Assembly: GCA_016794985.1 (NCBI GenBank)
Contig: JAEUIQ010000043.1
Coordinates: 248,001-312,000 of the forward strand
DNA from: Planctomycetaceae bacterium
GTDB lineage: Bacteria; Planctomycetota; Planctomycetia; Pirellulales; Pirellulaceae
Length of the DNA stretch: 64,000 bases
Reading direction: 5' to 3'
A program made the translations under genes and the position numbers. Positions within the stretch are counted from its first letter, which is position 1; every line of letters begins with the position of its first letter. Shown in pieces: positions 28,934 through 37,166 of the stretch. The notes below the pieces were generated by a model. That model was not told where the DNA came from, did not search any database, and saw only the letters and a program-made list of their open reading frames with translations.

Positions 28934-29278
28934 CTATACTTCTTCCAACGTCACGGAAATGTGGCTCGAACGCTTCTTGATCAAATGCGACATACCGCGA
29001 CCCCCAGGTCGCATCCGCTTGAACATCGGCCCGCCATCGACCTTCGCCTCGGCGATGATCAGGTCACCGACCGAGACTCGACGTCCCTTGTTTTGATCCA
29101 AGTCGGTTGCGTTGCCCAATGCCGACTTGATCACCGCCTCCAACATCCGTGCACCACGGTGAGGCTGGTACCTCAAAATCGCCAAGGCGTCGTCAACGAA
29201 CTTGCCTCGGATCAAGTCCGCGACCGGGCGGACTTTTCGGGCACTGATTCGCGCGCCTTTAAACGTTGCTGTGAACAT
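28934..29278 (-). CDS. rplV: 50S ribosomal protein L22
   Basis: A 114-residue L22. ARISARKVRPVADLIRGK, YQPHRGARMLEAVIKSA and the tunnel-loop region GGPMFKRMRPGGRGMSH are present, followed by KKRSSHISVTLEE. Its beta-hairpin lines the peptide exit tunnel. Confidence 0.95.
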   Translation of the reverse strand: MFTATFKGARISARKVRPVADLIRGKFVDDALAILRYQPHRGARMLEAVIKSALGNATDLDQNKGRRVSVGDLIIAEAKVDGGPMFKRMRPGGRGMSHLIKKRSSHISVTLEEV

Positions 29279-29289
29279 TCGGTTCTTCC

Positions 29290-29568
29290 TTACTTCGTTG
29301 CAGCCTTTTTGGCACCGCTATGACCGCGGAACGTGCGGGTCAACACGAATTCGCCCAACTTGTGACCAACCATGTCTTCCGTTACGTACACTTTGACGTG
29401 CTGCTTTCCATTATGAACCATGAACGTGTGCCCGACAAACTCGGGAACGATCGTGCAGGATCGAGCCCAAGTCTTGATTGGTTCATGACGCCCTGCCGCT
29501 TCCAACTTGACCACTTTCTGGTACAAGCTGTCGACGACGTATGGGCCTTTCTTACCGGATCTACTCAT
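29290..29568 (-). CDS. rpsS: 30S ribosomal protein S19
   Basis: A 92-residue S19. [35 protein letters not shown] and [18 protein letters not shown] are diagnostic. It lies in the 30S head next to S13. Confidence 0.95.
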   Translation of the reverse strand: MSRSGKKGPYVVDSLYQKVVKLEAAGRHEPIKTWARSCTIVPEFVGHTFMVHNGKQHVKVYVTEDMVGHKLGEFVLTRTFRGHSGAKKAATK

Positions 29569-29619
29569 TGTCTTTGCCTTGACGGTTGTCGTTGCCTTGA
29601 CTGTCTTTGCCTTGACCGT
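29569..29619. repeat. Three imperfect tandem copies upstream of rpsS
   Basis: Units TGTCTTTGCCTTGACGGT (29569-29586), TGTCGTTGCCTTGAC (29587-29601) and TGTCTTTGCCTTGACCGT (29602-29619) directly abut the rpsS start codon, in the rplB-rpsS gap. On the transcribed strand the units read as GTCAAGGCAAAGACA-type repeats. Confidence 0.7.
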
Positions 29620-29679
29620 TCACTCTACCCCACTCGCTTAGTCTCCAGCCCATGGTCTGGGCTGAAGCTCAAGCAGTCA

Positions 29680-30537
29680 TTACTTCAATTTCAACACGCC
29701 ATAGCGTCGGCTACGGCGGCGTCGAATGATCGACGCATTGCTCGATTTCTGCGGCTTACGAGTCGAACCACCCTTCGCCGATTTGCCTTGGGGGCTCACC
29801 GGATGGCGACCGCCCTTCGTTCGGCCTTCACCACCACCGTGTGGATGGTCAATCGGATTCATTGCCGTACCACGAACGTAAGGTCGAATGCCCATCCAAC
29901 GCTTGCGCCCCGCTTTGCCCAAAACCACCTTGGAATGGTCGGGATTGCTCACCTGCCCAACCGTCGCCCGACAATTGCCCGGCACACGGCGAATTTCGCC
30001 ACTGGGTAACTGTAACTGTGCCCAACCAGCCTCGCGGGCCATCAATATGGCACTCGCACCAGCACCTCGGCACAACGTCGCACCTTGACCTGGTCGCAAC
30101 TCGATCGAGTGCACGTTGGCACCCGCTGGAATCTTACTCATCGGCAAGCAGTTGCCGTTGGTCGGAGGAGCATCCGGACCATTCATGAGGACATCACCAG
30201 CCTTCAAACCATCCGAAGCAATCACGTATGACTTCGTACCATCGGCATAATGCAACAAAGCCAAACGCGCGCCTCGATTCGGATCGTATTGGATCGAATC
30301 CACCCGCGCTTCCATCCCGTCTTTGTTTCGACGGAAGTCAATCAAGCGATACTGTTGCTTGTGTCCGCCACCGCGATGCCGGGCCGTGATCTTTCCCTGA
30401 TTATTCCGACCGCCTTTTTTGGGTTTGGGTACCAATAAGCTCTTCTCAGGCTTCGCACCTTTGGTCAATTCAGCAAAGTCGCTGACGCTCGCATTGCGAC
30501 GACCAGGTGAAATCGGCTTGTAGATTCGAATTCCCAT
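29680..30537 (-). CDS. rplB: 50S ribosomal protein L2
   Basis: A 285-residue L2 with [39 protein letters not shown] and the active-centre-proximal [18 protein letters not shown]2 is needed for subunit association and peptidyl transfer. Length is near the usual 275 residues. Confidence 0.96.
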   Translation of the reverse strand: MGIRIYKPISPGRRNASVSDFAELTKGAKPEKSLLVPKPKKGGRNNQGKITARHRGGGHKQQYRLIDFRRNKDGMEARVDSIQYDPNRGARLALLHYADGTKSYVIASDGLKAGDVLMNGPDAPPTNGNCLPMSKIPAGANVHSIELRPGQGATLCRGAGASAILMAREAGWAQLQLPSGEIRRVPGNCRATVGQVSNPDHSKVVLGKAGRKRWMGIRPYVRGTAMNPIDHPHGGGEGRTKGGRHPVSPQGKSAKGGSTRKPQKSSNASIIRRRRSRRYGVLKLK

Positions 30538-30642
30538 CGCTATCCGCTTCCTTTACCGCCCCATCATTCGCTGCGGCGAAACACCTTCAGGCCCGCAACC
30601 ACTGATTTACACTCACGACCCCAACCAACCCCAAAAAACACA

Positions 30643-30978
30643 CTACGAGAACAACTCAATTCGATCATCGCCGGCAAGGGTGACAACCGCTCTCTTCCAA
30701 TTTTTTGTACGTCCGTCGTACTGACGGTACCGCTTCGGCTTGCCTTTGCGATTCTGCACCGCAACCTTCGAAACTTTCACGTTGAACAGTCGCTCAATCG
30801 CTCGGCGAATATCATCTTTGTTGGCTGCTAGACTGACCGCGAACGAGTACTTGTTCAGTTCCTCGCTCATCTCCACGCTCTTTTCAGTCACCAGTGGTCG
30901 CAGAACCACTTGATGTGGCTCCAATACCAAGCTGGACTTGTTCTTATCAATCTGTCGTTGCACTGCTGGTTTTGCCAT
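30643..30978 (-). CDS. rplW: 50S ribosomal protein L23
   Basis: A 111-residue L23. VLRPLVTEKSVEM, YSFAVSLAANKDDIRRAIERLF and VKVSKVAVQNRKGKPKR fit the family. It lies at the tunnel exit and contacts SRP and trigger factor. Confidence 0.94.
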   Translation of the reverse strand: MAKPAVQRQIDKNKSSLVLEPHQVVLRPLVTEKSVEMSEELNKYSFAVSLAANKDDIRRAIERLFNVKVSKVAVQNRKGKPKRYRQYDGRTKNWKRAVVTLAGDDRIELFS

Positions 30979-31037
30979 ACCTTCACCTTCTTAACTTAAC
31001 CCAGTCGCGCTGAGCCCAAGCAACTATTCCGTCACCA

Positions 31038-31703
31038 CTAAACCGCAGCCAACGCCTTGGCTTTTGCCTGGATATCCGCCACCGACTTGGACTTGAACTC
31101 ATCCAAGGCCGCCTTGTCAATCACTACGTTTTTGACACGCAAAACTGCATAGGCATTCAGGTCGCTTGCCGACATTACCGACACACCCGCAATGTTTCGC
31201 CCGCTCTTGTACAACATCGGCCGGTGGCCATTGGTCGCCAACAAGGTCGTCTGCCCAGCAACACCGATCTTCGACAACAAACCGGCAACCACCTTCGTCT
31301 TCGCTTCGGTGCAATCCAAGCCATCTACGAGAGAAACCTTGCCAGCCGCAACTTTGCTTGCAACAGCCATTCGCAACGCCAATCGAACCGCCTTCTTCGG
31401 AAGGCGATAAGAGAAATCTCGCGGCGAAAGTGCCTTCATGTGACCACCACCTCGGCGTACACCGCTGCGTCGTGAACCAGCACGAGCGTTACCCGTCCCT
31501 TTTTGCTTGTACATCTTCTTCGTCGTACCAGCGACACCCGACCGCGTCTTGGTTTGCTTCGTCCCTTGACGCAAACAAGCCTGGTACATGACCACGACAT
31601 CATGCAATAATTGCTTGTTGATCGAATTCACCAAGTCAGTGCTGGCAATCTCGTATTGCCCAACCTGCTGACCCGACATGTTGTAGACCGGCAAGGATGA
31701 CAT
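31038..31703 (-). CDS. rplD: 50S ribosomal protein L4
   Basis: A 221-residue L4 from ATG 31703 (MSSLPVYNMSGQQVG). A longer frame to 31748 adds an atypical 15 residues and was not preferred. GTKQTKTRSGVAGTTKKMYKQKGTGNAR, here in parts, is the tunnel-lining loop, followed by RRSGVRRGGG. In E. coli L4 represses its own S10 operon; whether this holds here is unknown. Confidence 0.93.
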   Translation of the reverse strand: MSSLPVYNMSGQQVGQYEIASTDLVNSINKQLLHDVVVMYQACLRQGTKQTKTRSGVAGTTKKMYKQKGTGNARAGSRRSGVRRGGGHMKALSPRDFSYRLPKKAVRLALRMAVASKVAAGKVSLVDGLDCTEAKTKVVAGLLSKIGVAGQTTLLATNGHRPMLYKSGRNIAGVSVMSASDLNAYAVLRVKNVVIDKAALDEFKSKSVADIQAKAKALAAV

Positions 31704-31761
31704 TTTTCGTCCCGCAAAAATTCTGACAAAACCCCAAACACAACCCAAAAACCAACCGGCA

Positions 31762-32478
31762 TCAAACGATGTTCGTGGCCTTCACAATTACAAAACCACC
31801 CGCTGGGCCCGGCACCGATCCACCGATCAACAACAGATTGTTCTCAGCATCGATCCGAACCAGCTTCAAGTTACGGCAGGTCACTTGCTTGCCACCGTAC
31901 CGACCAGCCATTCGTCTTCCCTTCACCACGCGTGCCGGGAAAGTATTCTGACCAGTCGAACCAGGGTAGCGGTGGCATTTCTTCACACCGTGGGTCGCTC
32001 GCTGGCCAGAGAAATTGTGACGACGCATGACACCGGAGTAACCACGACCTTTATTGATCCCAGTCACATCCACGGCTGCCACACCATCCATGAAGTTGGC
32101 CTTCAAGACTTGACCAACTTGCAAATCGGCAACAGAACCGCGTATTTCACGCACAAACTTTTGAGGCTCGCAACCTGCTTTTGCCGGAAGTTCCTTGCCG
32201 GCTTCTTTTAAGGCCAGACTACGCTTGCTCTTGATGTCGGCAACATGACCTCGCTCGGAGCGACTGGCTTGGCTGGCCCGACTGCGGGGACGGCCTTCGG
32301 ATGGCCGCTTCTTGTCTTCAAAACCCAATTGGACTGCTTCGTAGCCATCACGCTGAAGCGAACGCAACTGCAAAACGTGACACGGACCAGCCTGGACAAC
32401 CGTCACTGGAACCGCTTCACCACTCGAAAGATATATTTGTGTCATCCCGACCTTGCGGCCGAGTATTCCCTTGCTCAT
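31762..32478 (-). CDS. rplC: 50S ribosomal protein L3 with short insertion
   Basis: A 238-residue L3. LGRKVGMTQIYL begins the protein, and GRGYSGVMRRHNFSGQRATHG, in parts, and RVVKGRRMAGRYGGKQVT mark the conserved core and loop near the peptidyl transferase centre. Residues about 58-90 form an Arg/Ser-rich insertion relative to the usual 205-215 residue protein. Confidence 0.94.
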   Translation of the reverse strand: MSKGILGRKVGMTQIYLSSGEAVPVTVVQAGPCHVLQLRSLQRDGYEAVQLGFEDKKRPSEGRPRSRASQASRSERGHVADIKSKRSLALKEAGKELPAKAGCEPQKFVREIRGSVADLQVGQVLKANFMDGVAAVDVTGINKGRGYSGVMRRHNFSGQRATHGVKKCHRYPGSTGQNTFPARVVKGRRMAGRYGGKQVTCRNLKLVRIDAENNLLLIGGSVPGPAGGFVIVKATNIV

Positions 32479-32723
32479 CGTCGTTCACTTTCTTGCAAAA
32501 TGGCCTTGCTTCGCAGGATACAGGACGTTAGCCAACCAATGCGGCCAACACCCAGATTACCTCCGAAACCTCCATTCCATACGCATTTTCCAGTGACCAC
32601 CTGGCCACAGCAACCGAAGCCCACTGCCTCAGGCCGCCTCACCAGTAAATCCCACTAACAACTGCCCATCCCCAACTATCCGCTACCAACTACTGCCTCA
32701 CACAAACCACCCGCCTCAAGGCA
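32479..32723. other. Gap between rpsJ and rplC, no gene seen
   Basis: A 245-bp space inside the operon. On the transcribed (minus) strand it is rich in G and T runs. I see no ORF with protein-like composition and no strong hairpin. It may carry a processing site or an S10-operon control element. Confidence 0.35.
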
Positions 32724-33047
32724 CTACTTAGAAGTCGCCTTGATCTTGATCTCCACACCCGCAGGCAGGCTCAATTTGTTCAACGCTTCGATCGTTTTCG
32801 CCGACGCCTGAACAATATCAATCAGACGCTTGTGGGTTCGAACCTCAAACTGCTGACGTGACTTTTTATCAATGAACGGACCGCTGATCACCGTGTACCG
32901 CTCTACTCGAGTTGGCAACGGAATCGGCCCGTGGACCTCCGAATGAGTTCGCTTCGCCGTATCCACAATTTCCTGAGCACTCTGATCCAAGACCGAGTGG
33001 TCAAACGCTTCCATCCGAATTCGGATTACTTCGTGAACAGCAGCCAC
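32724..33047 (-). CDS. rpsJ: 30S ribosomal protein S10
   Basis: A 107-residue S10, first gene of the operon. [22 protein letters not shown] and [17 protein letters not shown] are diagnostic. The start is GTG 33047, with GAGGAG (33057-33062) 9 nt upstream. The ATG at codon 12 would remove the conserved IRIR strand. S10 is also the NusE antitermination factor. Confidence 0.95.
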   Translation of the reverse strand: MAAVHEVIRIRMEAFDHSVLDQSAQEIVDTAKRTHSEVHGPIPLPTRVERYTVISGPFIDKKSRQQFEVRTHKRLIDIVQASAKTIEALNKLSLPAGVEIKIKATSK

Positions 33048-33322
33048 TTACCGTATCTCCTCGTGTCGTGATTAGCGACCCAACATTCCCAACCGTCCAA
33101 AGCTCCACCGCCACCGGCCGTACTACGGCACAGATCACAGTCCGACTGTTGTCCGGCACTTGCCAGACCTACCAGATTTTTCGCGGAGCCCCCAAAATAC
33201 GCCGCGACACCCAACAACGCTCAAGCGGGTCTGCTCGAGGCAATTCCGGTGATCCAGGACACCGGATTTTCAGGGCTGAGGGACAAAAATATCGCCCGTC
33301 GCCAAGAAGTGTTCGGTAGTGG
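33048..33322 (-). promoter_or_regulatory. Long 5' leader of the S10 operon with hairpin
   Basis: If the promoter at 33330-33359 is used, the rpsJ message has a leader of about 275 nt. It contains a clear hairpin (arms TCCGGTG 33245-33251 and CACCGGA 33260-33266, 8-nt loop). A long leader is typical of autoregulated ribosomal operons. I did not match it to a known L4 or S10 leader. Confidence 0.4.
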
Positions 33323-33329
33323 AGGGGGA

Positions 33330-33359
33330 AGTTTACCTTGAAGGCCTATAGGCTGTCAA
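33330..33359 (-). promoter_or_regulatory. Sigma-70-like promoter for the S10-spc operon
   Basis: On the minus strand a perfect TTGACA (33354-33359) is followed after 18 nt by TAAACT (33330-33335), four of six matches to TATAAT. It faces rpsJ. It is the best promoter match I found in the 735-bp region between rpsJ and the divergent isomerase gene. Confidence 0.6.
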
Positions 33360-33400
33360 CGGGCAAACTGTTTTTTTGGTTGACAGTCAAGTTGACAGTC
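33353..33400. repeat. TTGACAGTC repeats overlapping the -35 box
   Basis: TTGACAGTC occurs at 33380-33388 and 33392-33400. An exact inverted partner CTGTCAAC (33353-33360) to GTTGACAG (33379-33386) overlaps the -35 hexamer of the rpsJ promoter. The arrangement resembles an operator array or duplicated promoter elements. Confidence 0.5.
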
Positions 33401-33608
33401 GATTTGAGCCCCATTTTTTGCGAAACCCCTACGCCTTTGGTGCGAGAATTTTCGCCGATTATCGCTCGTTCGACCCAACCCACTCTTAAAGATTGTTTTG
33501 ACCGAGTAGACTGAACGCTCCGTTCCAAGGCCCAGCCGTGAGCTGGAGAACGCCCTCTCCGGGCCAAGACCGGCCTTCGAGTGAGATAGCTAGCATTCAT
33601 CAGTGAAC

Positions 33609-33705
33609 GGGCTGGCTGGTCTTTGGGCTGGCTGGTCTTGGGGCTGACTGGTTGTCAGACCGACTGGTTCTCGGGCTGTTTTGTCCTCGGACCGATCGGT
33701 CTTGT
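33609..33705. repeat. Decayed tandem array of about 16-bp units
   Basis: Six degenerate units with a GGGCTGGCTGGTCTT consensus follow one another (GGGCTGGCTGGTCTTT, GGGCTGGCTGGTCTTG, GGGCTGACTGGTTGTCA, GACCGACTGGTTCTC, GGGCTGTTTTGTCCTC, GGACCGATCGGTCTTG). They lie 80-175 bp before the isomerase gene. Not part of any convincing ORF. Confidence 0.6.
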
Positions 33706-33783
33706 AGAAGGGGTCAGATAAACCAGCGAGACTTTCTAGGGTTGTTCTGAGCCTAAATTATTCATCCCGACAAGAATGCAGAC

Positions 33784-34605
33784 ATGATGCGATTTGCCAT
33801 CTGTAACGAGACCTTTCAGGGATGGGACTTCGAGAAACAATGCCGGCGGGCCGCTGAACTTGGCTACAAGGCCCTCGAAATCGCCCCATTTACCCTAGCT
33901 CCTACCGCCGACCAGGTTTCTGCAATTGATCGCGCCACCTTCAAGGACTGTGCCCACGCGCATGGATTAGAAATCATCGGTTTGCACTGGCTGCTAGCCG
34001 GAACCTCAGGGTTGTATCTCACCAATCCCGAGAAAAGCGTTACCGACGCGACAGTCGCATATTTTCATCAGTTGATCGATCTATGTTCGGACTTGGGTGG
34101 GAGCCTGATGGTCTTGGGTTCTCCCAAGCAACGCAACCTGCTGCCCGGCGTCACTCACTCGCGAGCCATGGAACTAGCAGCGTTGTTGTTGCGCCAGCTG
34201 ACATCGCACTTGCAAGATGCTGGGGTGACCTTGGCCATTGAGCCCTTGGGGCCACAGGAGGGCGATTTCCTCAACACGGCGGAATCCGCCGTCGAGTTGA
34301 TCCAAATGGTGGATTCATCAAATGTTCGGTTGCATCTCGATGTCAAGGCGATGTCATCAGAAGTCGAGTCTTACGAAAGTCTGATTCTTCGTCACGCTGC
34401 TTGGCTGCACCATTTCCATGCCAACGACCCGAATCGACAGGGACCAGGCATGGGCGAGGTGGATTTTCTGCCGATTCTGCGGGCTCTGCACGAGGTTGGC
34501 TATCACGGGTGGGTCAGCGTCGAGGTTTTCGATTACACTCCAGGTCCCGATGCTTTGGCCAGCCAAAGCATTCAATATCTTCAGCAAACGCTGGCACGTC
34601 TATGA
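33784..34605 (+). CDS. Sugar phosphate isomerase/epimerase family TIM-barrel protein
   Basis: A 273-residue xylose-isomerase-like TIM barrel. GYKALEIAPF, LEIIGLHWLLAG, VTLAIEPLGPQEGDFLNT (metal Glu), VRLHLDVKAM (metal Asp), HFHANDPN and WVSVEVFDYTPG (metal Glu) follow the usual strand order. It likely isomerises or epimerises a sugar or inositol derivative. The substrate is not known. Its stop overlaps the start of the U32-family gene, so they are translationally coupled. Confidence 0.75.
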   Translation: MMRFAICNETFQGWDFEKQCRRAAELGYKALEIAPFTLAPTADQVSAIDRATFKDCAHAHGLEIIGLHWLLAGTSGLYLTNPEKSVTDATVAYFHQLIDLCSDLGGSLMVLGSPKQRNLLPGVTHSRAMELAALLLRQLTSHLQDAGVTLAIEPLGPQEGDFLNTAESAVELIQMVDSSNVRLHLDVKAMSSEVESYESLILRHAAWLHHFHANDPNRQGPGMGEVDFLPILRALHEVGYHGWVSVEVFDYTPGPDALASQSIQYLQQTLARL

Positions 34606-37166
34606 CTTCGACTTTGAACTCTACTCACATGGGCGGCCCGGAACTGTTGGCACCCGCCGGAAATTTGCTTTGCGCTCGGGCGGCCGTGGAAAACGGAGCA
34701 GATGCTGTCTACTTTGGGCTAGAGGCTGGCTTTAACGCCCGCGCGCGTGCCGAGAACATCACGCTGCAGCAATTGCCTTCGCTGATGTCGATGCTGCATC
34801 AAAGAGGCGTCAAGGGATATGTCACACTCAATACGTTGGCATTCACCGACGAACTACCCCGTTTAGAGCAATACGTCCGGGAGTTGGCTAAAGAAGGCGT
34901 CGATGCGGTTCTTGTGCAGGATTTGGGCGTCGCCCGTTTGGTCCGTGAAGTTTGCCCGGATATCGAAATCCATGCCAGCACCCAAATGACGCTGACTCAT
35001 GCCGATGCGATCGAGCTTGTGGCGACCGAATTGCGTTTGGCTCGGGTGGTGTTGGCTCGTGAGCTTTCGATTGCCGAGATCAGAAAGATTCGCCAACGGA
35101 CCAACCTGCCGCTAGAAGCGTTTGTGCACGGGGCGTTGTGTGTCGCTTACAGCGGACAATGTTTGACCAGCGAGTCGTTGGGCGGCCGCAGCGCGAATCG
35201 GGGTCAATGTGCGCAAGCTTGCCGCCTCCCTTACGAACTGGTGTGCGATGGAGTCACGAAAGACTTAGGGGATGTTCGCTACCTTCTGAGCCCTCAAGAC
35301 TTAGCGGCTTATCCGCTTGTGCCGCAATTGGTCGAAGCCGGCTTGGCTTCTCTGAAAATTGAAGGACGCCTGAAAACGCCCGAGTATGTCGCAAACGTGG
35401 TGCAAGCGTACCGCGCGGCAATCGACTATGCCGTTCGCGGTGAAGCGAAGGTTTGGTCGGCTGAGGACAAGAGGCAGCTGGAGCTCTCGTTCTCCCGAGG
35501 ATTCTCGCCCGGTTGGTTGGAAGGCAACGACCACAAGCGACTGACACCGGGGCGTTCCAGCACCAAGCGCGGCGTGCTTGTCGGCAAGGTCGTGCGACTC
35601 CAGCGCGGTCGTCTGGTCGTTGAGTTGGTTCAGCCATTGTCCAAGGGCGATGGCATTGTTTTGCAAGGCGATCGATTGAACGGTCAGGAAGTCGGAGGGC
35701 GAGTTTACGAAGTCTGGCAAAACGGACGTTTGTTGGACGAGCCCGCGACCGGCCGAGTCGAACTAGGCATGGAGCGTGGCTTGTTGCAAGACTCCGACGT
35801 GTTCGCGGGTCAAGAGATTTGGCAAACCGACGATCCACGACTCACTCGCCGATTGCGAACAACCTTCTCTACGAATCAGATCCTTAGGCGAGTTCCTGTC
35901 CAAGTGCGACTGCGGGTGGCAACTGGTCAGCCCTTCGAATGCGATGTCGAGTGCGACGGGCGAATCTGGCGCGTTCCGTTCGACTTTGAACCGGTTGCCG
36001 CGACGCGTCACGTTGCCACTGTCGAGGTGGCCCGCGAACAGTTGGGGCGTCTAGGCAACACGGTGTATGAACTGATCGATTTGCAAGCCGAGATCATCGA
36101 CCAACCGATGGTGCCCTTGAGCGTGTGGGGCAGCCTCCGCAAGCACATGATCGAGGTTCTGAACTCGAGACACCACCAACGCTCCCGATCCATCGCCGAA
36201 GTTTCGGTCTTGCCGCGAATGCTGACCGCGGTTGTCGAACTGTCTGCTGCTAGTCCAAATTCGGCGGAGCCCAGCGGTGCAGTCGCTTGGACGCCTGAAA
36301 CCAAGCCAAAGCTAACGCTCTTGTGTCGTTCATTGGCGCAATTGGAAGCTGCATTACAAGTTGGCTGTCGGAACATTATTGCGGATTTTCATGACGTCCG
36401 TGAGTATCGGCGCGCGGTGGAATTGGCGAAGATGCAAGCGAGTTGCATTCGTTTGGCAACTCTGCGGATCTGTAAACCGGGTGAAGAAGGTTTGTTAAAA
36501 GCTTTGGCTAGGCACGGCGCCGATGGCTGGTTGGTTCGGAACTTGACGGCAGCCAAATTCGCTCGCGATCACCAAATTCCGTTTGTGGCAGATTTCTCGC
36601 TGAATATCACCAATCCGTTGTCGGCTGAATGGTGGAAGAGAATCGGCGCCCAAAGAGTGACAGCATCCTACGACTTGAATCGCGACCAGTTGTTCGAACT
36701 GGCCAGGGCAACCCCGCCTTCGTGGCTCGAAGTTGTCATCCATCAACACATGCCCATGTTTCACATGGAGCACTGCGTTTTTTGTAGTGTTCTATCACCA
36801 GGGACAAATAAGACCAATTGCGGCCGCCCATGCGATCGCCATCAGGTTCAACTTCGGGATCGAGTCGGAGCCTTGCACGTTTTGCATGCGGATATCGGCT
36901 GTCGCAATACACTTTACAACGGCACGGCCCAAAGCGGCGCCGAAGCAGTCAGCGCGCTGATGCAGATCGGTGTGCGTCATTTCAGAATTGAATTGCTAAA
37001 CGATGCCTCCACTACCGAGGTCCCCAGATTGTATGAACTCTATCAACAATTGCTCGAGGGCAAACTGCCAGCCGCGGCGGTTTGGAAGCAATTGCAAGCC
37101 GACAATCGTGTTGGCGTGACTCGCGGCACGCTGGAACAACCGCGCAACCCGCTGGCGATTCTCTAA
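34602..37166 (+). CDS. Peptidase U32 family protein (RlhA/YhbU-like)
   Basis: From ATG 34602, which overlaps the upstream TGA, the product has 854 residues. A longer frame from 34401 was rejected because it reads through the isomerase gene out of frame. ELLAPAGN, ADAVYFGLEAGFNARARA, GVDAVLVQDLGV and EAFVHGALCVAYSGQCLTS are U32 signatures. Cys residues at SANRGQCAQACRLP and NCGRPCDRH could hold an Fe-S cluster. Members such as RlhA and TrhP hydroxylate rRNA or tRNA, so an RNA-modification role is plausible. The C-terminal DUF3656-like half is present. The 3' end overlaps ilvA's end by 4 nt. Confidence 0.85.
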   Translation: MTSTLNSTHMGGPELLAPAGNLLCARAAVENGADAVYFGLEAGFNARARAENITLQQLPSLMSMLHQRGVKGYVTLNTLAFTDELPRLEQYVRELAKEGVDAVLVQDLGVARLVREVCPDIEIHASTQMTLTHADAIELVATELRLARVVLARELSIAEIRKIRQRTNLPLEAFVHGALCVAYSGQCLTSESLGGRSANRGQCAQACRLPYELVCDGVTKDLGDVRYLLSPQDLAAYPLVPQLVEAGLASLKIEGRLKTPEYVANVVQAYRAAIDYAVRGEAKVWSAEDKRQLELSFSRGFSPGWLEGNDHKRLTPGRSSTKRGVLVGKVVRLQRGRLVVELVQPLSKGDGIVLQGDRLNGQEVGGRVYEVWQNGRLLDEPATGRVELGMERGLLQDSDVFAGQEIWQTDDPRLTRRLRTTFSTNQILRRVPVQVRLRVATGQPFECDVECDGRIWRVPFDFEPVAATRHVATVEVAREQLGRLGNTVYELIDLQAEIIDQPMVPLSVWGSLRKHMIEVLNSRHHQRSRSIAEVSVLPRMLTAVVELSAASPNSAEPSGAVAWTPETKPKLTLLCRSLAQLEAALQVGCRNIIADFHDVREYRRAVELAKMQASCIRLATLRICKPGEEGLLKALARHGADGWLVRNLTAAKFARDHQIPFVADFSLNITNPLSAEWWKRIGAQRVTASYDLNRDQLFELARATPPSWLEVVIHQHMPMFHMEHCVFCSVLSPGTNKTNCGRPCDRHQVQLRDRVGALHVLHADIGCRNTLYNGTAQSGAEAVSALMQIGVRHFRIELLNDASTTEVPRLYELYQQLLEGKLPAAAVWKQLQADNRVGVTRGTLEQPRNPLAIL

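Noticed and set aside
33026..33217. 63-codon minus-strand ORF in the rpsJ leader, ending inside rpsJ
   Set aside because: It could be an upstream ORF, but composition is not protein-like, there is no Shine-Dalgarno, and the overlap is probably chance.
33346..33600. 84-codon minus ORF upstream of the S10 promoter
   Set aside because: It spans the promoter and repeat region and has no recognisable features.
35254..35838. 194-codon minus ORF, Arg-rich
   Set aside because: It is antisense to the U32-family gene; its Arg-rich composition is typical of a shadow frame.
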